A stretch of DNA of 64,000 bases from Eubacterium sp. AB3007 (lineage in GTDB: Bacteria > Bacillota > Clostridia > Peptostreptococcales > Anaerovoracaceae), in contig NZ_JIAD01000001.1 of assembly GCF_000688015.1 (NCBI RefSeq), positions 248,001-312,000 on the forward strand, in the 5' to 3' direction. The translations under genes and the position numbers were made by a program. Under the pieces are notes generated by a model. That model was not told where the DNA came from. It searched no databases and worked only from the letters and a program-made list of their open reading frames with translations. Below are positions 63,633-64,000 of this stretch, one piece after another. The number at the start of each line of letters is the position of its first letter. The stretch's first letter is position 1.

Positions 63633-63658
63633 AATCCCGGCGGTGGCTGGGGTTTTTT
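63633..63658 (+). terminator. Weak rho-independent terminator
   Basis: Six-base stem AATCCC/GGGGTT, with one T-G wobble, a 10-base loop and six T. Confidence 0.6.
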
Positions 63659-63826
63659 ATTGTATATGTTTTTATCTAAAAGCTTAACGAGAAAACCCCC
63701 ACTTCTGCAAGTGGAGGGATGAATCGTTCGGTATGGGCCAAAGAATGCTATACGGCTATACCCTCGAGTGTCGCTCTGCAGGAGAGCCATTTCTGAGTAA
63801 AATGATAGGAACTTCCTGTTTCGATA

Positions 63827-63855
63827 TTGCATAAACGGATGACATGTGATACGAT
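63827..63855 (+). promoter_or_regulatory. tnpB promoter
   Basis: TTGCAT at 63827-63832 and TACGAT at 63850-63855, 17-bp spacer, TGA extended -10. Confidence 0.6.
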
Positions 63856-63880
63856 AAGAACATACGTTCGGAGGTGTATC

Positions 63881-64000
63881 ATGAAGCGTATCAGAGGATA
63901 CCGGTATCGCGCATATCCAGACCGGAAACAGCAGGCGTTCTTCGCACGGACCTTTGGGGCCTGTCGTTTTGTATATAACTACTATCTTGAACAGAAGAAA
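63881..64000 (+). CDS. tnpB: TnpB (OrfB) RNA-guided nuclease, N-terminal fragment (runs off window)
   Basis: From ATG 63881, preceded by CGGAGGTG, 40 codons are visible: MKRIRGYRYRAYPDRKQQAF, then GACRFVYNYYLEQKK, the conserved N-terminus of IS605-family TnpB, the RNA-guided nuclease ancestral to Cas12. The nuclease domain is outside the window, so activity cannot be judged. Confidence 0.88.
   Translation, partial: MKRIRGYRYRAYPDRKQQAFFARTFGACRFVYNYYLEQKK

Larger units (their letters stand above)
63684..64000 (+). mobile_element. IS200/IS605-type element, left part (continues past window)
   Basis: A TTAAC at 63684-63688, the kind of sequence cut by single-strand IS200/IS605 transposases, is followed by a hairpin CCCACTT-CTGC-AAGTGG(A)GG (63698-63718), as at these elements' left ends, and then by tnpB. 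No tnpA is present between them, so the element is either TnpB-only or helped in trans. The right end and guide-RNA region lie outside the window. Confidence 0.6.

Overview
The window comes from a Gram-positive anaerobe of the Bacillota, most likely class Clostridia. The evidence is a complete 16S-tRNA-Ile-23S-5S-tRNA-Glu operon with clostridial-looking 16S, strong AAGGAGG ribosome-binding sites, TTGACA/TATAAT promoters with frequent extended -10 (TGn), many two-[4Fe-4S] and flavodoxin-type redox proteins, and lipoproteins with classical lipoboxes. Housekeeping genes look about 54-56% GC. From memory the 16S resembles Anaerovoracaceae (Clostridiales Family XIII); I could not compute a placement. 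Almost all genes lie on the + strand.

Layout. 1-2.5 kb: the end of a low-molecular-weight phosphatase/esterase fusion, ychF and a small membrane protein. 2.5-8.1 kb: rRNA operon with tandem promoters and a terminator. 8.1-19.2 kb: housekeeping and metabolic genes (nicotinamidase-like hydrolase, HD phosphohydrolase, ferredoxin-nitroreductase, Nudix, 5'-nucleotidase lipoprotein, acetyltransferase, PepD, flavodoxins, metallophosphoesterase, ferredoxin), with two copies of a paired 59-bp palindrome element. 19.6-25.0 kb: AbrB/glycosyltransferase pair, macro-domain/HTH protein, VWA protein, and a GntR-ABC transporter operon with a visible operator.

25-56 kb is an accessory island. It starts with a truncated response regulator, followed by a helicase-nuclease cassette (PLD/SF2 helicase/DUF3427, MutT, HNH, methyltransferase). 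A roughly 1 kb non-coding stretch holds a hairpin array, a TGTAG repeat array and decayed Rpn transposase genes. Then comes an AT-richer three-gene operon: an unknown coiled-coil protein, a HerA/FtsK-like ATPase with a glycine-zipper segment, and a DNA/RNA non-specific endonuclease with a glycine-zipper tail. This operon is the best candidate here for an undescribed system. It is followed by three near-identical Smr-domain copies, each preceding different cargo (NucS-like nuclease; flavodoxin/Fic; AAA ATPase/DUF6994), and, after further housekeeping-type genes, by an EcsC-family gene. The EcsC cassette's promoter region matches the promoter region of the HerA operon in sequence and spacing 21 kb away.

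56-64 kb returns to housekeeping-like genes (prolyl-tRNA deacylase-like, MazG-like, rhodanese lipoprotein, DUF434, GIY-YIG/DUF2075 helicase, HAD, thioesterase) and ends inside an IS200/IS605-type element whose tnpB runs off the window. Functional inferences for the accessory systems rest on domain content and gene order only.
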